64,000 bases of DNA from Candidatus Zixiibacteriota bacterium (GTDB taxonomy: Bacteria > Zixibacteria > MSB-5A5 > DSPP01): positions 43,918 to 107,917 of the forward strand of contig JAKEHY010000019.1 in assembly GCA_022614805.1 (NCBI GenBank). Direction: 5' to 3'. Both the position numbers and the translations under genes were made by a program. Of this stretch, positions 1 to 8,007 are shown piece after piece (position 1 is the first letter of the stretch; every line of letters begins with the position of its first letter). The notes below the pieces were generated by a model. The model had not been told where the DNA came from. It saw only the letters and a program-made list of their open reading frames with translations, and did no database searches.

Positions 1-1
1 G

Positions 2-259
2 CTTTTGCTTCTGGAATCCTCCGACTGGCAGTTTTTGATTTCGACTTTTTCCGCAAGGGATTATGCCGAAATGAGATTTGCCGAACATTGGGAGAAGTTT
101 AACCGGCTGGCGGGGATGGCGGATAAAATTTCGACGGGGGGAAAATTGGAGGAAGGGGAGAAAAATTATTTGAAGGATTGTGAGGAATCGGACCGGTTAT
201 TTACGGATTTTTCGGTGAAGTCGTTTTGGCCGTTGGAGTATTCGGTTGGGGGAATATAG
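2..259 (+). CDS. GH57-type glycosyl hydrolase / DUF1957 branching-enzyme-like protein, C-terminal end (5' partial)
   Basis: Only the last ~86 codons lie in the window. The frame is open from the first complete codon at position 2 and stops with TAG at 257-259. The residues SSDWQFLIST followed by ARDYAEMRFAEHWEKFNRL resemble the helical C-terminal region of GH57 1,4-alpha-glucan branching enzymes and DUF1957 proteins, where a 'SSDW' motif precedes a helix rich in E, H and F. Members of that family rearrange alpha-1,4/1,6 glucans in the cytoplasm. The catalytic part is off the window, so activity cannot be judged. The assignment rests on this short tail. Confidence 0.6.
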   Translation, partial: LLLLESSDWQFLISTFSARDYAEMRFAEHWEKFNRLAGMADKISTGGKLEEGEKNYLKDCEESDRLFTDFSVKSFWPLEYSVGGI

Positions 260-748
260 CCACACCCCATCATCCCCAACCTAGGGCAGGTTGTATCCCG
301 ACGAGTCGGGATAGTGAACCGGCCCCTTACGAAACAAATACGGGCGGGCACGGATTCAGCTACGCTCACCGCAGGCAAGACCCGCCCTACAAAAACAACT
401 CCTCACCCTCAATCCCTCTCCACAAAGTGGAGAGGGAGGTGGGCGGTTCACGAACCGCCCCTACAGAAACACTTGGATTGGGCCTAAAAAGCGGGAGCCG
501 CCTTCAGTTAGGCTGAAGGCGGCTCGATTGCAGAGTTCCGGACCCTCGTCCGGAACTTAGGGCAGGTTATTCCCAGACACAGCTATCTGGGAGGCTCTTG
601 GTAGAAGGGACTTGACCCTTGAGAAGAGCCAGGCATCCCTCCTGTGTGTTCCATAGAAGGCCAAAGGTTCGGTCGACCCGATTTTGACCTTCATTTATTA
701 TAACCCTGTCGGAGTGGAAAAGTTCCCACTGAAATAGATGCGTATCCT
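260..748. repeat. Gene-free stretch built of short hairpin repeats
   Basis: No convincing gene. The stretch is almost entirely short inverted repeats: 294-313 (arms TATCCCGAC/GTCGGGATA), 401-436 (the CCTCACCCT...CCCTCTCC/GGAGAGGG type), 441-460 (GGGCGGTTC/GAACCGCCC followed by CTAC), 495-525 (13-bp perfect arms GAGCCGCCTTCAG) and 534-557 (10-bp perfect arms AGTTCCGGAC). The word GGGCAGGTT occurs twice, near 285 and 562. Relatives of several of these hairpins recur between genes elsewhere in the window. There is no T-tract, so they are not obvious terminators. Confidence 0.75.
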
Positions 749-2527
749 TCATAGTGCCAACGAGATGGTTACGCCCCAGTTGAAGGGGTCTTTGGGGGGG
801 GCGGCGTTCCAATCCCCGGCGGAATGGCTGCCGTCGGTTACATATTTCACGGCGTAGCTGCCGGGGGGTAGTACAACGATGTCGTCAAAGAGCCGGTTTT
901 TGGAAGCACCGCCGGCGGGCAGCGTGTTGCGCCAGGTCATCTCCCAGACCGTGCGGCCGGTCTGGTTGTTTTCTATCCAAGCGTAGTCGTACATTTCGTC
1001 CCGGCTGCCTTCGCCGATGGCGTAGACGTGCAGGGAGGTGGTTTTGGTCAGGCGGATACGCTGCTCCCGCTCGTCGTCATCCCGAACACCGACCATCTTC
1101 ACCAAAATCTCTTTCGATTCAATCTCCTCGTTGTATGGACGGACCGCCTTGGGGTCGAAACTGCCGGGGACGCCGGCGACGACGATGCCCCAGTGGTCCT
1201 GGTCATAGGGAGGGGTGGAGTTCCATTCCCCAAAGGCGTGGGAACCATCCGTGACGTAGCGCACCAGGTATTTCCCGCGCCCAAAGTGGACAATGCCGTC
1301 GAACATCCGGTTTTTGTCGGCGCCGCCGGCCGGTTCCGTGTTGGCGCGGGTCATCTCCCAAACCCGCTCTCCCGTGGCGGCGTTTTCCATGTAGCCGTAG
1401 TCGGCGAAGAAATTATCTCCCTCGGAATACTCGCCGACGGCGTAAATCCGCAAATCCATCGGCTTGTCCAAAATGAAGCCGGAGGAGAGCAGTTCGTTGT
1501 CCCGCACGCGGAGGAATTGAACCACGACCGGCTCTTTGGCCGGCTCCACCGGAACGATTTTTTTCTGCCCCGGCTCGGCGATAAGGGAAATCCCCCAGAA
1601 TTCCGGGTCGTACGGGGGCGGGGAGTTCCAGCGGCCGAAAGTGTGGGAGTCGTCGGTGAAATAGACCAGCTGGTAATCCCCGGCCGGAAGGGTTAGTTTG
1701 CCGAAATACCGGCGGTTCTTTTCCGCTCCGCCGGCATGGTCGGAACGGGAATAGGCAAGCTCCCAGATTTTTTTGCGGCTGCGCATATCCTGAATGTAGC
1801 CGCCGTCGGCGGGCTGGTCGTAGGATTCCGGGTTTTCTCCGAGGCAGTAAATGGTGAGCGCGGCCGGAAGGGAAAGCTTGAAATTCAAACTTTTGAAGCT
1901 GGAGTTGCGTGGCTGGGTGATGGAAAGGGCGACTTTGGCTTCCAAGGGGTCGGCCGCCAGCGGACGGAAGAGGTTTTTCCCGGCCGTGACCGAAAGGAAA
2001 AGTTTTCTCCTGTCTTTTTCGGAATAATATTTGTCCGTGTTGCCGAAGAAGCGTTTGAGCCCTTCAAAAAAGCCGTGGTCGTTCCAGTCGGAGTTGAAGT
2101 AATAGAACTGATCCTTTCCGATGCCGCAGTAGTAATAAAGGGCGTACTCGCCCGCGGGCAGGTTGACTTTGGCGTCCACTTTGGCCGTCCCCTTTTTACC
2201 CCAGAATTTGCCGGGACGCAGCTCGCGCGCCATCGACCAGACCGGCTTTCTGGTTTCCAAGTCGAGAATCCAGCCGTAGGCCAAGGCGTAGTCCTGGAAG
2301 CCGTCCCAATCGTCCCAGTCATCCCGGTCGTAATCCGGCTTGATTCCCATTCCCGAAACCGTGACGGTAAGGGGCTGGCTGGTTTGGAACCGCTCCACTC
2401 GCAACTCGCCGGGGCCGAAGTCGTTCCAGTTGACGATGGGGATTTGTTGCGCCTCGGATAAAACGAAGGAAAAAAGGAGGTTTATCAGGATGCTAAGGAT
2501 TAAGGACAGAATACGCCACAGGCTCAT
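749..2527 (-). CDS. Secreted protein with four tandem ~120-135-residue repeats, function unknown
   Basis: The protein has 592 aa. A hydrophobic N-terminus (residues ~4-24, ending SEAQ) looks like a signal peptide. The rest divides into four repeats, starting at about 30, 190, 335 and 465. The last three share WE(M/L)-x-x-x-x-x-x-x-AGGA-x-KNR-x-F, then an LPxGxYxxxYxTDxSH stretch, a WN, PP and a final WG. The first repeat is divergent, has a DDWDDWDG insert and keeps only the outline. I recognise no named domain. The pattern of beta strands and invariant aromatics suggests repeated beta-sandwich modules for binding at the surface or in the periplasm (inference). It stands alone between repeat-rich spacers. 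The ATG is chosen because it begins the signal peptide; no good Shine-Dalgarno is visible. Confidence 0.8.
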   Translation of the reverse strand: MSLWRILSLILSILINLLFSFVLSEAQQIPIVNWNDFGPGELRVERFQTSQPLTVTVSGMGIKPDYDRDDWDDWDGFQDYALAYGWILDLETRKPVWSMARELRPGKFWGKKGTAKVDAKVNLPAGEYALYYYCGIGKDQFYYFNSDWNDHGFFEGLKRFFGNTDKYYSEKDRRKLFLSVTAGKNLFRPLAADPLEAKVALSITQPRNSSFKSLNFKLSLPAALTIYCLGENPESYDQPADGGYIQDMRSRKKIWELAYSRSDHAGGAEKNRRYFGKLTLPAGDYQLVYFTDDSHTFGRWNSPPPYDPEFWGISLIAEPGQKKIVPVEPAKEPVVVQFLRVRDNELLSSGFILDKPMDLRIYAVGEYSEGDNFFADYGYMENAATGERVWEMTRANTEPAGGADKNRMFDGIVHFGRGKYLVRYVTDGSHAFGEWNSTPPYDQDHWGIVVAGVPGSFDPKAVRPYNEEIESKEILVKMVGVRDDDEREQRIRLTKTTSLHVYAIGEGSRDEMYDYAWIENNQTGRTVWEMTWRNTLPAGGASKNRLFDDIVVLPPGSYAVKYVTDGSHSAGDWNAAPPKDPFNWGVTISLAL

Positions 2528-2903
2528 CAGTTTTTGATACGCCTTTTTGGGGGGTTAAGTTTCAGGTTTGTTGGGGGTTAAGCGCCGGACTGAAGTCCGG
2601 CCTACGGAGGCATTATTCAAACACCCCCAAAATCAACTCCGAATGAAACGGTGGAGGTCTGAAGACCTCCGTTACGCAAAACCCTGATGCATAATGAAAA
2701 GCCGGACTGAAGTCCGGCCTACGGGAAATTGTCGAGAAAACATTTATGGAAACCTCACCCCTGACACCACTCCGTAAAACGGAGAGGGGAAAAAGCAAGC
2801 ACAGGTTACCCTTCGGCTGCGCTCTGGGCAGGCAAAAACCAACCTGCGCTACGGCATTTTCCCGACACTGAAGTGTCGGCTACCATCGAAACATCTAAAG
2901 GAG
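2528..2903. repeat. Gene-free stretch with four TGAA-loop hairpins and other palindromes
   Basis: Four hairpins share one design: 7-bp perfect arms, a TGAA loop, then (C/G)(C/T)TAC. They lie at 2584-2601 and 2701-2718 (arms GCCGGAC/GTCCGGC), 2653-2670 (GGAGGTC/GACCTCC) and 2862-2879 (CCGACAC/GTGTCGG). The arms differ in sequence but stay complementary, and the loop is constant. A CCTCACCCC...ACTCC/GGAGAGG element lies at about 2754-2791. A long imperfect repeat ending AACCTGCGCTACGG lies at about 2803-2853. No open reading frame here looks coding. Confidence 0.75.
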
Positions 2904-4256
2904 TTAAAAGTCCGTTTTGCCGCTGAAGGTGAATTCCCGGATGCGCAGGGCGGGGACGTGGATGCCGCCCAAGGCGTCCCACCAGGTGTTCACCAACTTC
3001 CGCTCGCGGGAGAGCTCCACGACGTTGGAAAAGGCTTTTACCATACTTTCGGTAAAGCGCAGGTTTTTGACCCCGTGCTTGATTTGGCCTTCTTCCACCA
3101 GAAAGACGCCGTCCCGGGTCATTCCGGTCATCGTCGCCTGGGGCGGGTCTAAAAAGCCGTTCAAGTAATGGAAGCGGGTAACCAGAAACCCGCGGGCGAC
3201 GTTTTTGACCATTTTGGAAAGCCCGACCGGGCCGGCTTTCATTCCGATATGCAAGGGAACGGCCCCCTGCGCCGAAGCATCCGGCGTCAAGGCGTGACCG
3301 GTTGATTTCTTCCCCTCCTTGGCTCCGGTCAAAGTATCGTACACCACCCCCTTGGCAACCCCCTTATCGACCATCGTCACTTTTCTTTTGGCCGTCCCCT
3401 CGAAATCAAAGGGGAACGGCAGGGCTTCGGCGTCGGTGGCGTCGTCGTAGATGGTGACGTTTGGCCCGAAAAGCTGCTGGCCGATTCTTCCCGCCAGACA
3501 GGAGGATTTTTCCTGAAAGGCGACCGAGCCGAAGGAGACGAAGCTCAACCATTCGAACAAATTCCCGACCGCGACCGGCTCCAGAACGACTTCGTATTTT
3601 CCCGGCGGAATTTCTTGGGGATGATGGGCGGCGAGGCATTTTTCTATGGAGGTTTCCGCCAGTAGGTCGAAGTCCAGTTTCCTTGTGTTTTGGGCCAGCC
3701 CTTCGGCGTAGCCGGAGGAATCGTCCGACATGGTGATTAGATTGATGGAGGCGATGGTCTGGGGCTGGTAGGCCCGGACGCCGTTGCTGTTCAAGACCGC
3801 CAGTTCCCCCTCGCCTGTTTTCAGAGAGCCATAGGCTTGCAGGTTATGTTTGGCCGCTTTTTCAAAAATCTTTTTAAGCACCGCCGCCCGTTCCTTCGGA
3901 CCGAAGGCGGCCGTGGCTTTGTAGTAGGAGGTCAGTTTCGGGTATTTTTGCTTTCCAGGCAGACCGTTAAAATGAAGCGTTTCCCGCTGATGGCGGGCGA
4001 TTTCCAAAGCGGCGTTCAAGGCCCGCGAGAGTTCCCCTTTTTCGAAGGTATTGGTGGAAGCCACCCCGATTTTTTTCCCCAGCGCCACGCGGAAATAAAC
4101 TCTGGAATTACTCTCGGCCACGTTCTGGTGGATAATCGAGTTGGCGTAGCGGGTCAAACCGGAGTTGGAACCTACGTAAACCGCTTCAGCCTGGTCGGCC
4201 CCTGATTTTTTCAAAAGCGGCTCGAGCAAAGAAAAAATTTTCTCCCTGCCGGTCAT
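2904..4256 (-). CDS. tldE: TldE/PmbA-type metalloprotease partner subunit
   Basis: At 450 aa this is the usual length for PmbA/TldE. The N-terminal half has the conserved region around SNSGLTRYANSIIHQNVAE. The C-terminal half carries the NARGF-like segment (KNVARGFLVTRFHYLNGFLDP). It lacks the HExxxH zinc site, as expected for the non-catalytic partner. TldD and TldE form a heterodimeric protease that unfolds and cleaves small peptides, known in other bacteria for microcin and PQQ-like peptide maturation and for CcdA antitoxin decay. The gene starts inside the end of tldD (ATGA overlap, 4 nt), which implies translational coupling and 1:1 synthesis. No peptide substrate gene is evident next door. 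Confidence 0.9.
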   Translation of the reverse strand: MTGREKIFSLLEPLLKKSGADQAEAVYVGSNSGLTRYANSIIHQNVAESNSRVYFRVALGKKIGVASTNTFEKGELSRALNAALEIARHQRETLHFNGLPGKQKYPKLTSYYKATAAFGPKERAAVLKKIFEKAAKHNLQAYGSLKTGEGELAVLNSNGVRAYQPQTIASINLITMSDDSSGYAEGLAQNTRKLDFDLLAETSIEKCLAAHHPQEIPPGKYEVVLEPVAVGNLFEWLSFVSFGSVAFQEKSSCLAGRIGQQLFGPNVTIYDDATDAEALPFPFDFEGTAKRKVTMVDKGVAKGVVYDTLTGAKEGKKSTGHALTPDASAQGAVPLHIGMKAGPVGLSKMVKNVARGFLVTRFHYLNGFLDPPQATMTGMTRDGVFLVEEGQIKHGVKNLRFTESMVKAFSNVVELSRERKLVNTWWDALGGIHVPALRIREFTFSGKTDF

Positions 4257-5695
4257 CGCGACGCTCCTACCGTGACGCCTCGAAAGCGGGCCGGGGAGGC
4301 GCCGTGAGCCACGTGGGCGGTTTGAATCGGCTCCCCCTTGCCGCAGTTGGGCACGCCCCAGACGTGCCAGTGCTTTTCATTCGTGACCGCATCGCAGGAG
4401 TTCCAGAACTCCGGCGTGATGCCGGTGTAAACCGGATTGCGGTAGAGACCTCCCAGCTTGCCATCCTTGATTTCCCAGGCCGCCTCGCAACCGAACTGGA
4501 AGTTCAGCCGGCGGTCGTCAATCGACCAGCTTTTGTTGGTGTCGATTAAAAGCCCTTCCTTCGTGTCGGCAATCAAATCCGCGAGCTCCCATTCCCCCGG
4601 AAGCAGGTTGATGTTGGTCATCCGAATCAAAGGAATCCGGTTCCAGCCGTCGGCCCGCATGGTGCCGTTGGAGGCGGCGCCGATGACGGGAGCGGTCTCG
4701 CGCGAGGTGAGATAGCCGACGAAAAGCCCCCCGCGAATGATGTCGGAGCGCTGGGCCTTCACTCCTTCGTCGTCATAGCCGAAACTTCCCAACCCCCCCG
4801 GCGTGGTAGCGTCGGCAACGATGTTGACCTTGCCGGAACCGTAGCGCAGCTTACCGAGCTTATCCAGGGTCATAAAACTGCCCCCCGCCAGGGAAATTTC
4901 GGTACCCAGAACCCGGTCCAGCTCGATGGGATGGCCGCAGGATTCGTGCACCTGCAGGGCCATCTGCGACCCGGTGATAATCACATCTTTTTTTCCGGCC
5001 GGACAGTCCGGGGCCGAAAGCAGAGCCACGGCTTCATTGCGAACCCGCTCGGCGTTTCCCAACAAATCCATCTCTTCGATGAACTCCCAGCCGCGGGTGG
5101 CGAAATCGCCGCCGTGGGAGTTCGGGTAGCTGCGGCGCTGGAGGTTTCCCTCTTCCGCAGCCGTGGCGGTGTAGCCGGCGCCGGATTCGATGATTTTCTG
5201 CTCGATGACCGAGCCCTCGGTTGAGACAAACAGCTTTTCCGTGTTGTAAAAGTTCATCGCCGCTTCGGCCACGACAATTTTGGGATGCTTTTTCAGAACG
5301 TCGCAGCAGGAAACCAAAAGGTCAATTTTATCATCCAGCGACACGGAAAACGGGTCTTGCTTCACGACCGTAACGAACCGGTCCCGGTACGGCTGCACCG
5401 GAGCCAGGCGGACTTTTTCCCTGGCGACCGTGGCCGAGGCGCGGGCAATTTCCAAGGCCCGATTGGCGGTCTTTTTCAACTCTCCCTCCGAAAGTTTGGA
5501 ACTGGAAGCAAATCCCCAGCCGCCGCCGATTAGAACCCGGATGCCGAAACCGGCATCCTGCTGGCGGGAGAGCGACTCCACCTTGCCGTCTTTGACCACG
5601 ATGGCCTCCGTCTGGGCGCGGATGAAGCGGGCGTCGGCGTAGTCCGCTTTTTTGGACTTCAGATATTTGATTACTCCCAATAATTCTTCCTTCAC
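4253..5695 (-). CDS. tldD: TldD metalloprotease, catalytic subunit
   Basis: The protein has 480 aa. The zinc-binding HExxxH motif is present as H250-E-S-C-G-H254, followed by the family's ELDRVLGTE and GSFGYDDEG stretches, so this is the active half of the TldD/TldE pair. The start is GTG at 5693-5695, with GGGGAGG a few bases upstream. It is the first gene of a two-gene operon with tldE and is preceded by a good sigma-70-type promoter at 5762-5790. The substrate is unknown. Confidence 0.93.
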   Translation of the reverse strand: MKEELLGVIKYLKSKKADYADARFIRAQTEAIVVKDGKVESLSRQQDAGFGIRVLIGGGWGFASSSKLSEGELKKTANRALEIARASATVAREKVRLAPVQPYRDRFVTVVKQDPFSVSLDDKIDLLVSCCDVLKKHPKIVVAEAAMNFYNTEKLFVSTEGSVIEQKIIESGAGYTATAAEEGNLQRRSYPNSHGGDFATRGWEFIEEMDLLGNAERVRNEAVALLSAPDCPAGKKDVIITGSQMALQVHESCGHPIELDRVLGTEISLAGGSFMTLDKLGKLRYGSGKVNIVADATTPGGLGSFGYDDEGVKAQRSDIIRGGLFVGYLTSRETAPVIGAASNGTMRADGWNRIPLIRMTNINLLPGEWELADLIADTKEGLLIDTNKSWSIDDRRLNFQFGCEAAWEIKDGKLGGLYRNPVYTGITPEFWNSCDAVTNEKHWHVWGVPNCGKGEPIQTAHVAHGASPARFRGVTVGASR

Positions 5696-5761
5696 TTTTC
5701 CTCCCCTTTTTCAAAGGGTTTTCTGCCGCCGGGGCCAGGCCCGGCAGACGGTTAAGCGCCC

Positions 5762-5790
5762 AATTTAGACCGGCTTTTGGATATAGTCAA
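5762..5790 (-). promoter_or_regulatory. Sigma-70-like promoter of tldD-tldE
   Basis: Read on the minus strand, TTGACT (5785-5790) is followed by a 17-nt spacer and TAAATT (5762-5767), about 65 nt upstream of the tldD start. Both hexamers are close to consensus and the spacing is ideal. No experimental support. Confidence 0.55.
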
Positions 5791-5819
5791 GATTAACTCC
5801 ATAAACGGCCCGTCGATGA

Positions 5820-5877
5820 CCCCACCCTAGGCCTCCGCTAAAGCGAAGGCCTCCTCCCTCCCCTCAAGGGGAGGGAA
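5820..5877. repeat. CCCCACCCT-type palindromic repeat
   Basis: One copy of the dispersed element that begins CCCCACCCT, has an inner hairpin (GGCCTCCGCT/AGCGAAGGCC) and ends with CCCTCCCCT/AGGGGAGGG arms. It lies between tldD (start side) and the end of the PfkB gene. Similar copies occur at 7952-7987, 10777-10834 and 23397-23456. Confidence 0.7.
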
Positions 5878-5927
5878 AGAAAGACAGAAATTAAAGATCC
5901 GAGATTGGAGATTAGAAGAAAGACCGT

Positions 5928-6836
5928 TTATACAGATGCCAATTCTTGGCGATGTTTCAAGACATCCTCGATGCCGGCGTAGCGGCATTTCCAGCTGGCG
6001 GTGCGGACGCCATTTTTCAGAGCGGTCGAAAGGCTTTTTCCTTTGAGGATGGCAGAAATAAATCCGGCGGCAAAAAAATCACCCGCCCCCGTCTGTTCCG
6101 GCCGCTTCACCTTTGGGGCCGGATAGGAAAGGGTCTGGACGGCACCATCCCTATAGGCCAAAACGGCTCCTTTTTCGGCCAGGGTGACGATTATTCCTCT
6201 CCATCCTTTGCTTTTCCACCGGCGGCAAAAGCGAAGGAGGTTTTTCCGGTTGAAGGCCATCGCCGCCACCAGTTCCCATTCCTGTCGGTTCATTTGAACA
6301 TAATCGGCATTCAAAAATACATCCCAATCCTTAGGCACCCGCGGAAAGCGCTCTCCATTCTTTTTTATCCCCAAAAGCAACGAATGAATATCTACGTAAA
6401 CCAGGCCGGCAAAATTTTCCCGCAGCTTTCGAAATTGTTTCGGTGAAACTTCCCAGCCGGAGATGAAATTGAACAGGAGGGCATCCGCCCGCAAAGCCGG
6501 CTTCAGGTCCGGCCAAGCAAATTCCGGGACAGGGTGTTTGAGAATCTCTCTTTTTTCTCCGTTGGGCAGGTAAAAGAGGTTAACCCGATTGCCTGGTCGT
6601 TTCAGCTTCCGCGTGTTATCCCAATGGATGTTTTTCAAGCTTTGCGAGAGACTTTTTACACGGGGCCAGACATTAGTCCCCAAAAAAGCAACCGGGCGGA
6701 TTTTTGAATCGGGCAAGAGAAGGGAGAGCGCCGTCAGGTTGTATAAAATTCCCCCGTAGGAATGTCTTGTTGCTCCTTGATGGACGATGAAATCCTCGTT
6801 GATGGAGCCCAAAACGGCGATTTTAAGCGGTGCCAA
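5928..6836 (-). CDS. PfkB-family carbohydrate kinase
   Basis: The protein has 302 aa. The N-terminus (KIAVLGSINEDFIV) matches the first strand of ribokinase/PfkB folds, with a GG-containing sugar-site segment (SYGGILYNLTAL) after it. The C-terminal signature QTGAGDFFAAGF holds the anion hole and the catalytic Asp. Such enzymes phosphorylate sugars or nucleosides with ATP in the cytoplasm. The start overlaps the end of the heptosyltransferase gene by 14 nt, so the two are probably co-expressed with the acyltransferase upstream. A role in activating an LPS-core sugar, in the manner of HldE's kinase domain, is possible but not shown. Confidence 0.85.
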   Translation of the reverse strand: MAPLKIAVLGSINEDFIVHQGATRHSYGGILYNLTALSLLLPDSKIRPVAFLGTNVWPRVKSLSQSLKNIHWDNTRKLKRPGNRVNLFYLPNGEKREILKHPVPEFAWPDLKPALRADALLFNFISGWEVSPKQFRKLRENFAGLVYVDIHSLLLGIKKNGERFPRVPKDWDVFLNADYVQMNRQEWELVAAMAFNRKNLLRFCRRWKSKGWRGIIVTLAEKGAVLAYRDGAVQTLSYPAPKVKRPEQTGAGDFFAAGFISAILKGKSLSTALKNGVRTASWKCRYAGIEDVLKHRQELASV

Positions 6837-7893
6837 CCGGCTCTTCCGTTCTTTTCAGCCAATGCTCAACGGCCTGCCGGACTTCGTCAACATTGATTAA
6901 ATCCATACATTCGAGCGGGTGGTCTTTTCGGCGGCAGGTATTTCTGTAACAGGGAGAACAGAATATTTTTTTGAACAAAACCGTCTTTTTATCCGTCCAG
7001 GGGGCGATTTCGTCCGGGTCCCCCGCCCCTGCCAGGATGACGACCGGCACTCCGGCAGCGGCCGCCAGATGGCCGGCGCCGGAATCGTTCCCCAAAAACA
7101 GTCGGCTTTTTTGGAACACAAAGAAGAGTTCGGAAAGTGAGGTTTCACCAGATAGATTAAGCGGCGAGACACCCGAAAGTTCCGCCACTTGGTCGCAAGT
7201 CGGGCGGTCGTGGGGGGCACCAACCAGAACCACTTTAACTTGTCTTTCCCGAACCAGCCGTTGAACAATTTCTGCGTATCGTTTCGAAAACCAGCGTTTG
7301 GAGAGCCCTACCGAACCGGCCGCGACGGCCACCAAGCTCCCGAAACCGCCGATTTTTCTTAAAAGGTTCTCCTTTTTTTCATCCGCGAGCGGCCGGGGCC
7401 ACACGTTTAGAGCCGGAACGGACAATTTTTTTCCAGCGAAATGCTCCAGAAGCTGAAGGTAAAATTTAACCCGGTGCGGCCGTTCCCCGTCGAGCGGATA
7501 GGGCAGGGATTTGGTCAGAAAAATTTTGCGGCCTTCGGCGAAGTAGCCGAGCCGATGGGGAATGCCCGCCAGCCGGAACATCAGAGCGGAAGAGAAGGAA
7601 TGGGGAAAGCAGACGGCCAAATCAAACTTTTTCCTTCTCAAATTTCCCGCTACGCGGAAAACATGGGAAACTTTGGCCGGGCCCGAAACTTTTGGCAAGG
7701 GGATTACTTCATCCGCAAAAGGATAGGAAGTAAAAAGTTCGGCCAGTTGCTCCCGAACGAGAATCGTGACCGGGGCGTTCGGAAAAATCTGATGCAGCGC
7801 CTGCAGGGCCGGGGTGGCCATTACGGCGTCTCCCAGCCAGTTGGGAAGCCGGACGGCGATGCGGTTTACGTTCGTTGCATCCACGGATTGCAT
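6823..7893 (-). CDS. Glycosyltransferase family 9, ADP-heptose:LPS heptosyltransferase II-like
   Basis: GT9 enzymes add heptose to the LPS inner core at the cytoplasmic face of the inner membrane. The N-terminal RLPNWLGDAVMATPAL is the classic GT9/WaaF motif. The C-terminal GNDSGAGHLAAAAGVPVV and the CSPCYRNTC/CMDLI segment are those of heptosyltransferase II. A TTG at 7902 would extend the protein by three residues; ATG at 7893 is the more likely start, giving 356 aa. The gene sits between a PfkB kinase and a lipid A acyltransferase, all on the minus strand, so this is a small LPS-assembly operon. The exact acceptor sugar cannot be read from sequence. Confidence 0.87.
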   Translation of the reverse strand: MQSVDATNVNRIAVRLPNWLGDAVMATPALQALHQIFPNAPVTILVREQLAELFTSYPFADEVIPLPKVSGPAKVSHVFRVAGNLRRKKFDLAVCFPHSFSSALMFRLAGIPHRLGYFAEGRKIFLTKSLPYPLDGERPHRVKFYLQLLEHFAGKKLSVPALNVWPRPLADEKKENLLRKIGGFGSLVAVAAGSVGLSKRWFSKRYAEIVQRLVRERQVKVVLVGAPHDRPTCDQVAELSGVSPLNLSGETSLSELFFVFQKSRLFLGNDSGAGHLAAAAGVPVVILAGAGDPDEIAPWTDKKTVLFKKIFCSPCYRNTCRRKDHPLECMDLINVDEVRQAVEHWLKRTEEPVGTA

Positions 7894-7951
7894 TCCAAAC
7901 AAGAAACTAAACTCCGTCCGGTTTGAAAAGCAAAAGGTTTTTGCCGTGTCA

Positions 7952-7987
7952 ACCCCACCCTTAATCCCTCCCCTACAGGGGAGGGGA
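7952..7987. repeat. CCCCACCCT-type palindromic repeat
   Basis: Short copy of the dispersed element, ending in CCCTCCCCT/AGGGGAGGGG arms around a CA loop. It occupies most of the 105-nt gap between the acyltransferase and heptosyltransferase genes. Confidence 0.7.
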
Positions 7988-8007
7988 AAAACAAGATTAA
8001 GAAAAAA

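Noticed and set aside
260-748. Possible CRISPR array in the hairpin-rich spacer
   Set aside because: The repeats are of several kinds, with no regular spacers of equal length and no cas genes.
1028-1696. Long plus-strand frame opposite the four-repeat protein
   Set aside because: Shadow of the minus-strand gene: no signal, no family, no ribosome site, and the opposite frame has clear repeats.
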